Shown: positions 19,846-29,990, counted from the stretch's first letter. The stretch: DNA of 64,000 nt from Angelakisella massiliensis (GCF_900104675.1 NZ_LT629945.1:868046-932045); one strand, 5' to 3'. Numbers and translations are program-made. Notes: generated from the letters alone by a model not told the origin.

Positions 19846-22194
19846 CTACTTCTCCTGGCCCTGTTTCCAGAAGTCCTCCAGCAGCCGGGACAGGTCCTCT
19901 GCCGTGGAAACATTCTTCCATCCCTGCCAATGATGGGGGAACAGCAGCTGATAGTCCTTCTGAGGAAAGCGGCTGTCAATCAGCAGCACCACACCCCGGT
20001 CCGTCTCCCCCCGGATGACCCGTCCCGCAGCCTGCTGCACCTTGTTCATGCCGGGAAAACGGTAGGCGAAGTCAAAGCCCATCCCCCGCTGCCGCTGAAA
20101 GTAGTCCCGCAGCAGCTCCAGTTCGGGACCGATTTGGGGCAGGCCGGTGCCGATGATGGCCGCTCCCAGCAGCCTTTGCCCCTGGAGATCCACCCCTTCA
20201 GAGAAGATGCCTCCCATCACGCAGAAGCCCAGCAGCCGGCGCTTTCCGTCCAGCCGGGCCAAAAACTGTTCCCGGGCCTCCTCGTCCATATCCCCAGTCT
20301 GGCAGAGAATGGGATCATCGGGATATCGCGCGGCATATACCTCCCGCACCTGCTCCATATAACGGTAGGAAGGGAAAAAGGCCAGGTAACAGCCGGGACG
20401 GGCGGCAGTCATGGCATGGAGCATCCCGGCCACCGGCTCCAGGCTTTTCTCCCGGTCTTTATAGCGAATACTGACCTGTCCCGCCACCGCCAGGCACAGG
20501 TTTTCCCGTGGGAAGGGGGAGGCCAGGGACAGGCGCAGCGCCTCCTTGCCCCCTCCCAGAATATCCCGGTAATAATCCAGCGGGGAAAGGGTGGCGGAAA
20601 ACAGCACCGTGCTGCGTCCGCAGGCCATCCGCTCCGCCAGCAGACGGGCCGGGTCCAGGCACAGGAGCCGGGTGACCACCTCGCTGCCGTGGCAGCTGTC
20701 CAGGACGATATAGCTTTCATCTACCAGCTCCAGAATTTTGAGGTAAAAACCCGCCTCAAAAAAACGTTCCAGCACCTGTCCCCGGAGAGGCGACGGCTCC
20801 CGATGCTCCTCCAGCCACTCTCCGGCGGCGGCATGAAAAGCGGCCACGCTGCCGGTCAGCTCCTCCTCCGGCTGAGGCAGGGTTCTGCTGCCCTCTTCCC
20901 CACAGGCTTTCCGCACCCGGACCAACTGACTGTTTAACTCCCGTACTGACCGGCGCAGAGGGCCGCCACCTTTGCCCAGGGCTTTTTTCAGCTCCAGAAA
21001 CCGGGACTTTACCAGGTGCGCGGAATACATCTCCCGGGCCCGGTCCGGCAGGTTGTGGGCCTCGTCGATAAGGAACAGGTATTCCCCTTTCTTTTCCCCA
21101 AAGAAGCGCTGGAGGCTCACCACCGGATCAAAGAGATAGTTATAGTCACAGATGATGCAATCGCACCACAGCGACAGGTCCAGGCCCAGTTCAAAGGGAC
21201 AGAGGCGGCGGGCCTTCCCCTCCTCCTCCAACAGGGCTCTGGTGAAGCAGTCCTCCCTCTCCAGCAGCTCCCACACCGCCGGACGCACCCGGTCATAGTA
21301 CCCGTCGGCGTAGGGACAGACTTCGGGATTGCAGTCCCGCTGTTCCAGGGGGCAGATCTTGTCCTTGGCTGTGAGGGTGATAGTCCGTATTCTCAGCCCC
21401 TTCTGCCGCAGCAGATGAAAGGCATCCTCCGCGGCCTGACGGGTGATGGTTTTGGCTGTGAGATAAAACAGCTGCTCCCCCATCCCCTCCCCCATAGCCT
21501 TGACGGCGGGAAACAGGGTGGAGATGGTCTTGCCGGTGCCGGTGGGAGCCTGACAAAAAAGCTTGCTTTTGAGCTTGATGGTGCGGTATACCGCCACCGC
21601 CAGCTCCCGCTGCCCGGGCCGGTAACGCTCAAAGGGAAAGGGCAGCTGATGGATGGATTGGTCCCGCAGCAGGCTCCAGCTCTTTCGGCCTTCCGCCCAT
21701 TTGCGGTTCTGCTCCAGCAGGTCCATCCCCCACTGCTCCAGCTCCTCCAGGGTCCTGCACCGGTAAAATTCCTTCCGCTCCCCGGTGTCCGCCTGATAAT
21801 AGGTCAGCCGCACTCCCACCTGCTCCAGCTGCCGCTGACGGGCCAGCATCCAGCCATAGCAATATCCCTGCCCCCAGTGGGCGGCATCCCAGTCCTCGTC
21901 AATCAGCTCCAGGGGCACCGAGACGGTTTTGATCTCATCCACCACCCACAGCCCATCCTGGGGAAAGATGCCGTCGGCACGGCCTTCCAGGCAGTATTCC
22001 TCCCCGCCCAAAGATACGGTCAGGGAAAGAGGGACCTCCGCCTGGTATTCTTCTCCCGCCTCCTTTTGAAGCTTGCGATGGATCCGGCTGCCCTCCGCCG
22101 CCCGGTCCCCGCCGCCGAAGCGGTTGTCGATACTGCCGGTGTGGAGCAGAAATTCGCACAGCTGACGCACCGCCAGATGGATGCTTTCCCCCAT
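19846..22194 (-). CDS. PD-(D/E)XK nuclease / XPD-type helicase fusion
   Basis: A 782-residue ATP-dependent helicase of the DinG/XPD superfamily with an N-terminal nuclease-like module. The first 100 residues hold LEGRADGIF and VVDEIKT, the D...ExK arrangement of Cas4/RecB-type PD-(D/E)XK nucleases. Walker A APTGTGKT lies near residue 215. The set CPLEQRDCNPEVCPY near 285 plus a later Cys fits the [4Fe-4S] domain of this superfamily. DEAH lies near 378, and C-terminal motifs GRVIRGETDRG and LLIDSRF close the motor. The ATG at 22194 follows AAGGAGGG; longer forms upstream lack a ribosome site. It is expected to unwind and possibly trim DNA 5'-3' in repair. No partner gene adjoins it. Confidence 0.85.
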   Translation of the reverse strand: MGESIHLAVRQLCEFLLHTGSIDNRFGGGDRAAEGSRIHRKLQKEAGEEYQAEVPLSLTVSLGGEEYCLEGRADGIFPQDGLWVVDEIKTVSVPLELIDEDWDAAHWGQGYCYGWMLARQRQLEQVGVRLTYYQADTGERKEFYRCRTLEELEQWGMDLLEQNRKWAEGRKSWSLLRDQSIHQLPFPFERYRPGQRELAVAVYRTIKLKSKLFCQAPTGTGKTISTLFPAVKAMGEGMGEQLFYLTAKTITRQAAEDAFHLLRQKGLRIRTITLTAKDKICPLEQRDCNPEVCPYADGYYDRVRPAVWELLEREDCFTRALLEEEGKARRLCPFELGLDLSLWCDCIICDYNYLFDPVVSLQRFFGEKKGEYLFLIDEAHNLPDRAREMYSAHLVKSRFLELKKALGKGGGPLRRSVRELNSQLVRVRKACGEEGSRTLPQPEEELTGSVAAFHAAAGEWLEEHREPSPLRGQVLERFFEAGFYLKILELVDESYIVLDSCHGSEVVTRLLCLDPARLLAERMACGRSTVLFSATLSPLDYYRDILGGGKEALRLSLASPFPRENLCLAVAGQVSIRYKDREKSLEPVAGMLHAMTAARPGCYLAFFPSYRYMEQVREVYAARYPDDPILCQTGDMDEEAREQFLARLDGKRRLLGFCVMGGIFSEGVDLQGQRLLGAAIIGTGLPQIGPELELLRDYFQRQRGMGFDFAYRFPGMNKVQQAAGRVIRGETDRGVVLLIDSRFPQKDYQLLFPHHWQGWKNVSTAEDLSRLLEDFWKQGQEK

Positions 22195-22400
22195 GGCGTT
22201 TCCCTCCTTCCCCATTTTCTTTTTCCATTCTACCACGAAATCAAGGCGGGTCAATGTCTTTGATGCTGCCATGGCCTCTTTGCCGGTGTGAAAATGGGGA
22301 CCCATATCATTGCGTATTGCGCCCCAAAGCCTGTGTCCTCCAAACCCGGAGCCATTCTTCCCTGCGGCCGGAAATCCGGAAATATAAAATGATAACAAAA

Positions 22401-22438
22401 CGGCGTCCCCGGAAGCATTTCCGCTCTCGGGGACGCCG
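22401..22438 (-). terminator. terminator of opp operon
   Basis: CGGCGTCCCCG and CGGGGACGCCG pair; reading the minus strand the stem is followed by TTTTGTTATCATTTT. Confidence 0.85.
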
Positions 22439-22506
22439 CTGTTCTTATCTTTGTAGGGTGCGGTCTGTTTTCACCCAGACCTTTTCCCTTCCTGGCTCAG
22501 ACTGTC

Positions 22507-24186
22507 TCAGGCCGCCTTGGGGGTAGCGTACATGAAGTACTTGAAGCCCAGGGGAGAGGCCCAGGTGTTGTCCACCACAGGGCTGAGCATATAGATGTCG
22601 GTGTAGTAGTACAGGGGGCAGAGCATCCAGTCAGCGAAGATCATGTCCTCCGCCTGATGCATCTTCTCCATCCGCACAGCCTGGTCGCCGGTGGACTTGA
22701 TCTCGGTGATCAGCTTGTCATACTCGGGGTTGGACCACTGAGCATCGTTGTTGCCGCCGCCGGTGATCCACATATCCAGGAAGGAGATGGGATCGTTGTA
22801 GTCGCCCAGCCAGCCGTTACGGGCCACATTGTACTCGCCGTTCTTACGGGAGTTGAGGAAGGTTGCCCACTCCTGGGAAACCAGCTCCACCTTCACGCCC
22901 AGCTCGCCCCACATGCTCTGGAGGGCTTCGCCGATCTGCTGGTGAGCGGTACCTTCGTTATACAGATACTCGATAGTGGGCAGGCCCTCGCCGTTGGGAT
23001 AGCCGGCCTCAGCCAGGATCTCCTTGGCCTTGGCCAGGTTGTCCTCATAGGCCTCAAAGGAAGGATCATAATAGTCGCCGCCCACTTCGCGGAAGGACTG
23101 GGTGGGATCAGCGTCGCTCAGTGCGGGGGGAACATAAGCGCCGGCGGGAACCTGATCGGCCTTGCCCACGTTGACGCAGATCCAGTCACGGTCCACAGCC
23201 AGGATCAGAGCCTGACGGACCTTGGGATTATCCAGGGGAGCCTTCTGAACGTTGAAGCTGACATAGTAGGTACCGATCTGGTCCATGACATAATAGTCCT
23301 CATTGGGCTTGAGGGCATCGATCTCGTCGTTGGGAACGGTATCTACAAACAGAACCTCGCCGGTCTTGTAGGCAGACAGCTGGGCCACATCATCCTCCAC
23401 CAGGTTGAAGCGGATGGACTCCGGTCCCAGAGCCTCCACGTTCCAGTAGTTCTCGTTCTGGACCATGGTGATGTGGGAGCCGCGCTGCCACTCGCTGATC
23501 TTGTAGGGGCCGTTGCCGATGTAGGTCTCGGCGGACAGAGCCCACTGCTCGCCATTGGCCTCAACAGTGGCCTTCTGGACAGGCATATAGGTGGGGAACG
23601 CAGTCAGCTCCAGGAAGTAAGCGGTGGGAGCGATCAGCTTGACCTCCAGGGTCTTCTCATCCACAGCGGTGACGTTGAGCTTGCCGTCGGCATAGCCGTC
23701 GATGCACTCAAACATGTAGGAATAGTCGGCAGCAGTGGCGGGGTCGATGGCTCTCTGCCAGGAATAGGCGAAATCCTCAGCGGTCAGAGGGGTGCCGTCG
23801 CTCCACTTCAGGCCGTCCCGAAGGGTGAAGGTATAGGTGAGGCCATCCTCGCTGAGGGTGTAGCTCTCAGCCTGCGCGGGCTGAGGAACACCGTCTTTGT
23901 CCAGCGCAAACAGGCCCTCGAAGGCATGGGCGATCATGGTACCGCCGTCCACGGTGGAGTTGAGGGCGGGATCAATGGTGTCGGGATCGGGACCAACGAC
24001 CACAGACAGCTCCTTGCCGTCCCAGCTGGTAACGGGAGAAACAGCGGCAGTGTTCTGCGCGGCGGAGCTTTCGGCACCGGATTCACCGGCAGCCTGAGAG
24101 CTGCTGGAGGCAGAAGTGTTGCTTCCGCAGCCGGCGACGCTGACTACCAGCATCATTGCGGCCAGAAGCAGTGCAAGTTTTTTCAT
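22507..24186 (-). CDS. oppA: oligopeptide ABC transporter, substrate-binding lipoprotein
   Basis: A 559-residue extracytoplasmic solute-binding protein (family 5, OppA/DppA type) that captures peptides for the OppBCDF permease. The signal sequence ends in the lipobox VAGC, so Cys20 would be lipidated, followed by a Ser/Ala-rich linker to about residue 52. Typical blocks are PDTIDPALNSTVDGG, LSEDGLTYTFTLRDGLKWSDGTPLTAEDF (in parts), YIGNGPYKISEW and an aspartate-rich C-terminal lobe. It is the last gene of the operon, 158 bp after oppF, with its own strong AGGAGGAAAAAG site. The separate gap before it may allow higher expression than the permease genes. Confidence 0.93.
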   Translation of the reverse strand: MKKLALLLAAMMLVVSVAGCGSNTSASSSSQAAGESGAESSAAQNTAAVSPVTSWDGKELSVVVGPDPDTIDPALNSTVDGGTMIAHAFEGLFALDKDGVPQPAQAESYTLSEDGLTYTFTLRDGLKWSDGTPLTAEDFAYSWQRAIDPATAADYSYMFECIDGYADGKLNVTAVDEKTLEVKLIAPTAYFLELTAFPTYMPVQKATVEANGEQWALSAETYIGNGPYKISEWQRGSHITMVQNENYWNVEALGPESIRFNLVEDDVAQLSAYKTGEVLFVDTVPNDEIDALKPNEDYYVMDQIGTYYVSFNVQKAPLDNPKVRQALILAVDRDWICVNVGKADQVPAGAYVPPALSDADPTQSFREVGGDYYDPSFEAYEDNLAKAKEILAEAGYPNGEGLPTIEYLYNEGTAHQQIGEALQSMWGELGVKVELVSQEWATFLNSRKNGEYNVARNGWLGDYNDPISFLDMWITGGGNNDAQWSNPEYDKLITEIKSTGDQAVRMEKMHQAEDMIFADWMLCPLYYYTDIYMLSPVVDNTWASPLGFKYFMYATPKAA

Positions 24187-24344
24187 TTCTTTTTCCTCCT
24201 GAAAGAGTTTGTTGCCCGCCGGGGATCAGCATCCCGGGCAGGTTTTTCTTTATTTCAAAAGCCATGTAAAAACAACGGCTTTCAAAAACAGACCTTTGGG
24301 CGTACCTTTGTCTCAAAATAAGAGGCTTTATCCTCCAGAGGGCC

Positions 24345-25316
24345 TCAGTTGATCTTGTCCAGATGATGGCAGGCGGCATAGTGACCGCTGGAGACCTCCC
24401 GGAACTCCGGCTCCTTCTGGGCGCAAAGCTCGGTGGCATAGGGACAGCGGGTGCGGAAACGGCAGCCGGAAGGGGGATTGAGGGGGCTGGGGACGTCTCC
24501 CTGAAGGACGATGCGCTTGCTGGCCCGGCTGGTCTTGGGGTCGGCAATGGGGATGGCGGAGATCAGGGACTTGGTATAGGGATGGAGGCTGTGGAAGATA
24601 ACTTCATTGCTGTCCGCCAGCTCCACCAGCTTGCCCAGGTACATCACGCCAATGCGGTTGGAGATGTGCTTGACGATGGACAGGTCATGGGCAATGAACA
24701 GATAGGTCAGGCCCATGCTTTCCTGCAGGTCCTCAAACATATTGACCACCTGAGCCTGGATGGAAACGTCCAGGGCGGAAACCGGCTCGTCACAGACGAT
24801 GAACTCGGGACGCACCGCCAGCGCCCGGGCGATGCCGATGCGCTGCCGCTGGCCGCCGGAAAACTCATGGGGATAGCGGTTGGCGTGTTCGCTGTTGAGG
24901 CCTACCCGGCGGAGCATCTCAATGATGATCTCCTCTCGCTCCTTTTTGGTGGCGGCCAGCTTGTGGATGTCCAAAGGCTCGCCTACAATATCCGCCACCG
25001 TCATACGGGGATCCAGAGAGGCGTAGGGGTCCTGGAAAACGATCTGCATCTTGCGGCGGTAAGGGAGCATATCCACATTGGTGATGTCCTTGCCGTCATA
25101 GATGATCTTGCCGCCGGTGGGCTTGTACAGCCGCAGCAGGGTCCGTCCTGTGGTGGTCTTGCCGCAGCCGGATTCTCCCACCAGGCCCAGGGTCTCTCCC
25201 TTGTTGATAAAGAAGGAGACATCGTCCACCGCTTTGACATATTTCTTTTTGAACATGGAGGAACCCACATCGAAATACTGTTTCAGGTGTTCCACCTCAA
25301 TGAGTTTTTCACTCAT
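24345..25316 (-). CDS. oppF: oligopeptide ABC transporter ATP-binding protein F
   Basis: A 323-residue ATPase of the Opp/Dpp importer. Walker [10 protein letters not shown] near residue 50, signature [15 protein letters not shown] near 154, Walker [13 protein letters not shown] near 175 and the H-loop LFIAHDLS are intact. The C-terminal oligo_HPY region ([21 protein letters not shown]) holds the cysteine cluster characteristic of OppD/OppF. Its ATG overlaps the stop of oppD by four bases, so the two ATPases are translationally coupled and would form a heterodimer with OppBC. Confidence 0.94.
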   Translation of the reverse strand: MSEKLIEVEHLKQYFDVGSSMFKKKYVKAVDDVSFFINKGETLGLVGESGCGKTTTGRTLLRLYKPTGGKIIYDGKDITNVDMLPYRRKMQIVFQDPYASLDPRMTVADIVGEPLDIHKLAATKKEREEIIIEMLRRVGLNSEHANRYPHEFSGGQRQRIGIARALAVRPEFIVCDEPVSALDVSIQAQVVNMFEDLQESMGLTYLFIAHDLSIVKHISNRIGVMYLGKLVELADSNEVIFHSLHPYTKSLISAIPIADPKTSRASKRIVLQGDVPSPLNPPSGCRFRTRCPYATELCAQKEPEFREVSSGHYAACHHLDKIN

Positions 25317-26323
25317 GTCCGGTCTCCTCCTTTCCGGGCTTCAAATTCCTTCTTCTGGGTCAGCCAGCAGGCGCTGTAATGATCCTCAGAGAAGTGGGTA
25401 TAGGGGGGCATTTCCCGCAGGCAGATCTTCATGCAGGATTTGCACCGGGGGGCGAAGGGACATCCGGCGGGAGGATTGAGCAGGTCCACCGGCTGACCCT
25501 CAATGGGCACCAGGCGTTCATGCTCGGTGGCGTTGAGCTTGGGGATACTGGTGAGCAGTCCCCGGGTGTACTCGTGCTGGGGATTGTAGAAAATATCGTC
25601 GGCGGTGCCGTATTCCACGATTTTGCCGGCGTACATGACGGCGATCTTGTCGCACATATTGGACACCACGCCCAGGTCATGGGTGATCATGATGATGGAC
25701 ATACCGATTTTCTTTTTCAGCTCCATCATCAGTTCCAGGATCTGCGCCTGGATGGTCACATCCAGTGCGGTGGTGGGCTCATCGGCGATGAGCAGCTTGG
25801 GCTCACAGGCCAGAGCGATGGCGATCATTACACGCTGGCGCATACCGCCGGACAGCTCATGGGGATACTGCTTCAGACGCCGCTCCGGCTCGTTGATGCC
25901 CACCAGGCTCAGCAGCTCCACCGCCCGGGCATGGGCCTGTTCCTTGGTCTTGTTGGTGTGGAGGCGGATCACCTCACAGATCTGGTTGCCAATGGTATAA
26001 ACCGGGTTCAGCGAGGTCATGGGGTCCTGGAAGATGATGCTCACTTCCTTGCCCCGGATGGAACGCATCTCCTTTTCGGTCATCTTGTGGATCTCATGAC
26101 CGTTAAAGTGGATCTCGCCTCCCACAATACGTCCCGGATAAGCGGTCAGACCCATGATGGAATAGGCGGTGACCGATTTGCCGGAACCGGATTCTCCCAC
26201 GATGCCCAGTACGTCTCCCTGCTCCAGCTGGAAGGAAACGTCATTGAGGGCCTTTACTTCACCGGCAGGGGTGAAGAAGGAGAGGCGCAGATGTTCAATA
26301 TTCAGCAAAGGCTGGTTGCTCAT
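25313..26323 (-). CDS. oppD: oligopeptide ABC transporter ATP-binding protein D
   Basis: A 336-residue ATPase of the Opp/Dpp importer. Walker A GESGSGKS near residue 40, signature [16 protein letters not shown] near 155, Walker [13 protein letters not shown] and H-loop MITHDLGVV are present. The C-terminal [16 protein letters not shown] is the oligo_HPY cysteine motif that coordinates Fe-S in some homologues. It lies 21 bp after oppC and overlaps oppF. It pairs with OppF to energise uptake. Confidence 0.94.
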   Translation of the reverse strand: MSNQPLLNIEHLRLSFFTPAGEVKALNDVSFQLEQGDVLGIVGESGSGKSVTAYSIMGLTAYPGRIVGGEIHFNGHEIHKMTEKEMRSIRGKEVSIIFQDPMTSLNPVYTIGNQICEVIRLHTNKTKEQAHARAVELLSLVGINEPERRLKQYPHELSGGMRQRVMIAIALACEPKLLIADEPTTALDVTIQAQILELMMELKKKIGMSIIMITHDLGVVSNMCDKIAVMYAGKIVEYGTADDIFYNPQHEYTRGLLTSIPKLNATEHERLVPIEGQPVDLLNPPAGCPFAPRCKSCMKICLREMPPYTHFSEDHYSACWLTQKKEFEARKGGDRT

Positions 26324-26344
26324 AGATATTCACCTCTCCTTTCG

Positions 26345-27412
26345 TCAGTTTTTCAGTTTGGGGTCGAAGGCGTCCCGCAGACCATCACCCAGAAGGTTGA
26401 AGGACAGAATGATCAGGGAAATCATCAGCGCGGGGATCAGCAGCCGGTGAGGATAGGAGCTGATGCCGCCGATGGCCGCCGAGGCCAGAGAGCCCAGGGA
26501 GGTCATGGGAGCGGCCACGCCCAGGCCGATGAAGCTGAGGAAGCTCTCGGTAAAGATGGAGCTGGGGATCTGCAGGGTGGTGGTGACAATGAGGGTGCCG
26601 ATGCAGTTGGTCAGCAGATGCTTGCGGATGATATGTCCGCTGCCCGCGCCCAGGGCCTTGGCGGCGGTAACATACTCCTGCTCTTTGAGGATGAGGATCT
26701 GGCTGCGGACGATCCGGGCCATACCCACCCAATACAGCAGGGCAAACACGATAAAGATACATACCAGACCCACACCTACCGTCTCAATCCAGCCAAACAT
26801 GGCAGGATAGTCCGCCGCCAGCTGTTTGAGAGGATACTTGAGGGTAACACTCAGCAGAATGATGATGAGGATATCCGGCACGGTGTAAATGATATCCACC
26901 AGACGCATCATCATCATATCCACCTTGCCGCCGAAGTAGCCGGCGATGGCGCCGTACAGCGAACCGATAAACAGGATAATGACACTGGCGGTAATACCTA
27001 CCAGCAGAGAAATGCGGGTGCCCATCATCACACGGATCATATAATCACGGCCCATGTTGTCGGTACCCAGAATGTGGGGAAAGGTGGAAAGCCCCTTGCT
27101 TTCCGCCAGGGCCAGGGCCTTTTCCGGAATAGGCTCCATCATGCCCAGGTTTTCCCGTCCCCGCAGCTGCTCGTCATAGGAGTAGGGATAAAAGATGGGC
27201 AGTATAAAGGCAAAGATCATCACCAAGATGATGACTACCAGGGAGACCATGGCTACTTTATTTTTCAGCAGACGGCGCATTCCGTCCTTCCAGAAGCTGA
27301 CGCTTTCCCGCATCACCACCAGGCTTTGCTTTTCGGTCTCGTCGGCGGGCAGGAAGTCGGAAACATCCAGCTGCACGCTCAGGGGATTCTTTTTCATTTT
27401 TTCCTGTTCCAT
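26345..27412 (-). CDS. oppC: oligopeptide ABC transporter permease C
   Basis: A 355-residue inner-membrane permease. A cytoplasmic N-terminal tail of about 55 residues (OppC_N) leads to the first membrane segment (VAMVSLVVIILVMIFAFILP), a short external loop with GTDNMGRDYMIRVMMGTRISL, then five more segments. The EAA loop AAKALGAGSGHIIRKHLL contacts the ATPase. The longer N-terminal tail and position after oppB identify it as the C subunit. Confidence 0.93.
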   Translation of the reverse strand: MEQEKMKKNPLSVQLDVSDFLPADETEKQSLVVMRESVSFWKDGMRRLLKNKVAMVSLVVIILVMIFAFILPIFYPYSYDEQLRGRENLGMMEPIPEKALALAESKGLSTFPHILGTDNMGRDYMIRVMMGTRISLLVGITASVIILFIGSLYGAIAGYFGGKVDMMMMRLVDIIYTVPDILIIILLSVTLKYPLKQLAADYPAMFGWIETVGVGLVCIFIVFALLYWVGMARIVRSQILILKEQEYVTAAKALGAGSGHIIRKHLLTNCIGTLIVTTTLQIPSSIFTESFLSFIGLGVAAPMTSLGSLASAAIGGISSYPHRLLIPALMISLIILSFNLLGDGLRDAFDPKLKN

Positions 27413-27424
27413 TTTTTCACCGCC

Positions 27425-28342
27425 TTACTTCAGTTTGATCCGGGGATCAATGAGCTTGTACACGATATCCACGATGACGTTCATCATGATGATGAGGAAG
27501 GCCAGGAAGATGGTGGTGCCCATGATCAAAGGATAGTCACGGCTGGTGATGGAGCCGATGAACTCGCTGCCCAGCCCCGGGATGGTGAAAATTTTCTCAA
27601 TAACAAAGGAACCGGTGAGAGTATAGGCCAGCAGGGGACCCAGATAGGTGACAACCGGCAGAATGGCGTTGCGCAGGGCATGCTTGAAGAGCATGACAAA
27701 CTGGCTCAGGCCCTTTGCACGGGCGGTGCGCATATAGTCCTGACCAAGGACGTCCAGCATACTGGAACGCATCAGCCGGGAGATATAGGCGGTGGGATAG
27801 AAAGCCAGGGCGATACATGGCATGATGTAACTGAGCGGCCCGCTCAGGCCCATGGTGGGCAGCCAGCCCAGCTGAACACCGAAAGTAACCATCAGCACTG
27901 TGGCCATAACAAAGCTGGGGACGGCAATACCGCAGGTGGCCACCACCATAATGATGTTGTCCAGAGGCTTGCCCCGGTTGAGAGCCGCCACAGAACCCAG
28001 GGGAACGCCGATGAGCACCGCTCCGGCGATGGCGATGCCGCCCACCTTGGCGGATACGGGAAAACCGGTGGCAATGATATCATTGACCTCCAGGCCTCTC
28101 TTTTTCAGAGAGGTTCCCAGGTCGCCGTGAATGAGACGCTCCATATAATTGACGTACTGTACCGGCACTGGCTGATCCAAACCGTATTTAGCCTCCAACG
28201 CGGCCAGTGTTTCAGCAGACGGAGCCTTCTCGGAGAGGAAGGGCCCGCCAGGGACGAGGAACATCAGGAAAAAAGTGATGGTCGCCACCAGGAAGATGGT
28301 CACAATGGCGGAGAGCACTCTCTTGATGATGAATTTGCCCAT
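27425..28342 (-). CDS. oppB: oligopeptide ABC transporter permease B
   Basis: A 305-residue permease and first gene of the oppBCDFA operon. It begins MGKFIIKRVLSAIVTIFLVA (first helix) and carries the EAA loop with TARAKGLSQFVMLFKHALRNA near residue 205. Six membrane segments are expected. AAGGAGT precedes the ATG. The operon's promoter lies about 165 bases upstream, leaving a long GC-rich leader with a CCCC-GGAC/GTCC-GGGG hairpin that could be regulatory; no known riboswitch was recognised in it. Confidence 0.93.
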   Translation of the reverse strand: MGKFIIKRVLSAIVTIFLVATITFFLMFLVPGGPFLSEKAPSAETLAALEAKYGLDQPVPVQYVNYMERLIHGDLGTSLKKRGLEVNDIIATGFPVSAKVGGIAIAGAVLIGVPLGSVAALNRGKPLDNIIMVVATCGIAVPSFVMATVLMVTFGVQLGWLPTMGLSGPLSYIMPCIALAFYPTAYISRLMRSSMLDVLGQDYMRTARAKGLSQFVMLFKHALRNAILPVVTYLGPLLAYTLTGSFVIEKIFTIPGLGSEFIGSITSRDYPLIMGTTIFLAFLIIMMNVIVDIVYKLIDPRIKLK

Positions 28343-28506
28343 CTGTAGTCACTCCTTCGTTTTTCATTCCCCCCGGACCGCGTCCTCAAGGGGTTTTGTG
28401 CTTTAGACAAAAACACACGGCCGCCGGTGTCCCGGCAAAGCCGTTGTCAGGATCGCTTTTATGCATAATCAGGAACCTGTTTCCGTCGCAAGCGTGTTAC
28501 CGTGTT

Positions 28507-28535
28507 ATGATACCCGATTTTCATCTTCATGTCAA
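28507..28535 (-). promoter_or_regulatory. SigA promoter of opp operon
   Basis: On the minus strand TTGACA (28535-28530), a 17-bp spacer and TATCAT (28512-28507). Confidence 0.7.
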
Positions 28536-29063
28536 TTTTCAACAATTTCCTTTCATCAGCCAATCCGCAGAAAAACGCGCCAAAATCTTCATGAAATAGA
28601 CAAAATAAGGCCATTTTGACGTTTTAGGGTGGATTTTTTTCCTTTTTACCAAAAATCTTTTCCAGATGATTTTTATGGAAGACTTATTTTGAAAGTGGAA
28701 AAAAGAAAGTTAGAATCCTCCATTTGCACACAATATAAATACATATTGTATTCCTACAAAAGAATTATACAAGTATACACTGTGCCAACCTGCAAATATA
28801 CAAATTGTCAGTAACCCTGTCCGTCACGCGGCAGGCATTTTACTTTTTTTACCATTATCTTTTTTGTGCACAAATATCATTTTATGCAACCACAAACTAT
28901 GCAACATAACAATTTTGCAAAAAATATCTTTTTTGTACAAAAGTGGTTTTCCTTTTGTATCATATATTTCACATTTTCCCAGTGTCCATGTGGGAAATAC
29001 AACTCTCTCCCATTGCCTTTTCACCAATGTTCTGCCTTCCAGAAGAGTGTGCTTTATCCTGCA
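28536..29063. other. AT-rich intergenic region between oppB and bioY
   Basis: About 530 bases that are much richer in A and T than their surroundings. One small hairpin (CCTG-CCG/CGG-CAGG, 28817-28836) is visible. No gene with a ribosome site was found on either strand. Confidence 0.5.
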
Positions 29064-29095
29064 TTGTAAACTTTATTTTTATTTTATGTTGACAA
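29064..29095 (+). promoter_or_regulatory. BirA-type operator over the bioY promoter
   Basis: TTGTAAAC (29064-29071) and GTTGACAA (29088-29095) form an imperfect palindrome with a 16-bp centre, the layout of biotin-repressor (BirA) sites. Its right half contains the -35 TTGACA (29089-29094); a -10 TATATC follows at 29112 after 17 bp. Binding by BirA-biotinyl-AMP would block the promoter. Confidence 0.7.
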
Positions 29096-29163
29096 TTAGG
29101 ACGGAACATGGTATATCTATGACAAAGAACTTTCATTGCATATGGAAAGGAGCATCACTCTCC

Positions 29164-29718
29164 ATGGAACATTCCACCCAGAATAAAACCCGGCAGATGG
29201 CTGCCTGTGCCCTGTTCGCCACACTAATGGCTGTGTGTTCTCAGATCCAAATCCCATTGCCTATGGTGCCCATCAACCTGGCCCTGTTCGGCGCCTATCT
29301 GGCAGGAGCAGTGCTGGGGCCCCGGCTGGGAGCCCTGAGCGTGACGGTCTATGCTCTGATGGGCGCGGTGGGCCTGCCTGTTTTTGCGGGGTTTGCCGGC
29401 GGCCTGGGCACCCTGCTGGGTAAAACCGGCGGTTATATTTTAGGCTATATCCTCACCGCCTTTTTGGTGGGACTGCTGACGAAAATTTGGGGTCACAGCT
29501 TCAAGGCTCTCATTCCCGCTATGGTTCTGGGCTGTCTGGTGTGCTACCTCTTTGGAACTGTGTGGTTTATGGCTGTCACCCGGTTGGGATTGTGGCAAAG
29601 CCTCATCTACTGCGTATTCCCCTTCCTCCCCGGGGACGTGGTAAAAATCCTCCTGGCCGCTGCCGTAGTGCGCCGCCTTCAGCAGCCTTTGGCCCGTATG
29701 GGTTGGAGCTGGTGCTGA
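29164..29718 (+). CDS. bioY: biotin ECF transporter S component BioY
   Basis: A 184-residue membrane protein that binds biotin for an energy-coupling-factor transporter; the shared EcfAAT module is not in this window. Six hydrophobic helices are visible. Family marks include QIQIPLPMVPINLALFG in the N-terminal part, GLPVFAGFAGGLGTLLGKTGGYILGY in the middle (shown in pieces), and FLPGDVVKILLAA near the end. The ATG at 29164 follows AAAGGAG; an ATG at 29118 lies in the promoter and is unlikely. The operator upstream indicates repression when biotin is plentiful. Confidence 0.93.
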   Translation: MEHSTQNKTRQMAACALFATLMAVCSQIQIPLPMVPINLALFGAYLAGAVLGPRLGALSVTVYALMGAVGLPVFAGFAGGLGTLLGKTGGYILGYILTAFLVGLLTKIWGHSFKALIPAMVLGCLVCYLFGTVWFMAVTRLGLWQSLIYCVFPFLPGDVVKILLAAAVVRRLQQPLARMGWSWC

Positions 29719-29810
29719 AAAGATCTTCCTTTCTCCATGGGATTGGGAAAAGATTTTCCACAGAAACGCCCATGTCCTGTTGAAAAGTTTCCTTTGCCGA
29801 AATATATTAA

Positions 29811-29859
29811 AAAACCGGTCCCCTTCCTGCAAACTCACTGGAAAGGGCGCCGGTTTTTC
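29811..29859 (+). terminator. terminator of bioY
   Basis: AAAACCGG and CCCTT pair with AAGGG and CCGGTTTTT, with small internal mismatches. Confidence 0.8.
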
Positions 29860-29990
29860 ACCTTCAGGGGGCTTATACAAACTTGGAACTTGTTTTTTTG
29901 TTTACCGCCCCCCCTGTTTGAAGCGTCGGATTTTACCTCCCAGTGAGCGCAATAGGCGGCAGGATGATTCAACAGGGTTGAAAACAAGCT

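Noticed and set aside
25379-28348. Open frame of 989 codons on the plus strand opposite oppBCDF
   Set aside because: It is the shadow of four convincing transporter genes; its translation is His/Gln/Gly-rich without any family pattern. The same holds for long antisense frames over oppA, nrdJ, serS, guaB and the activase.
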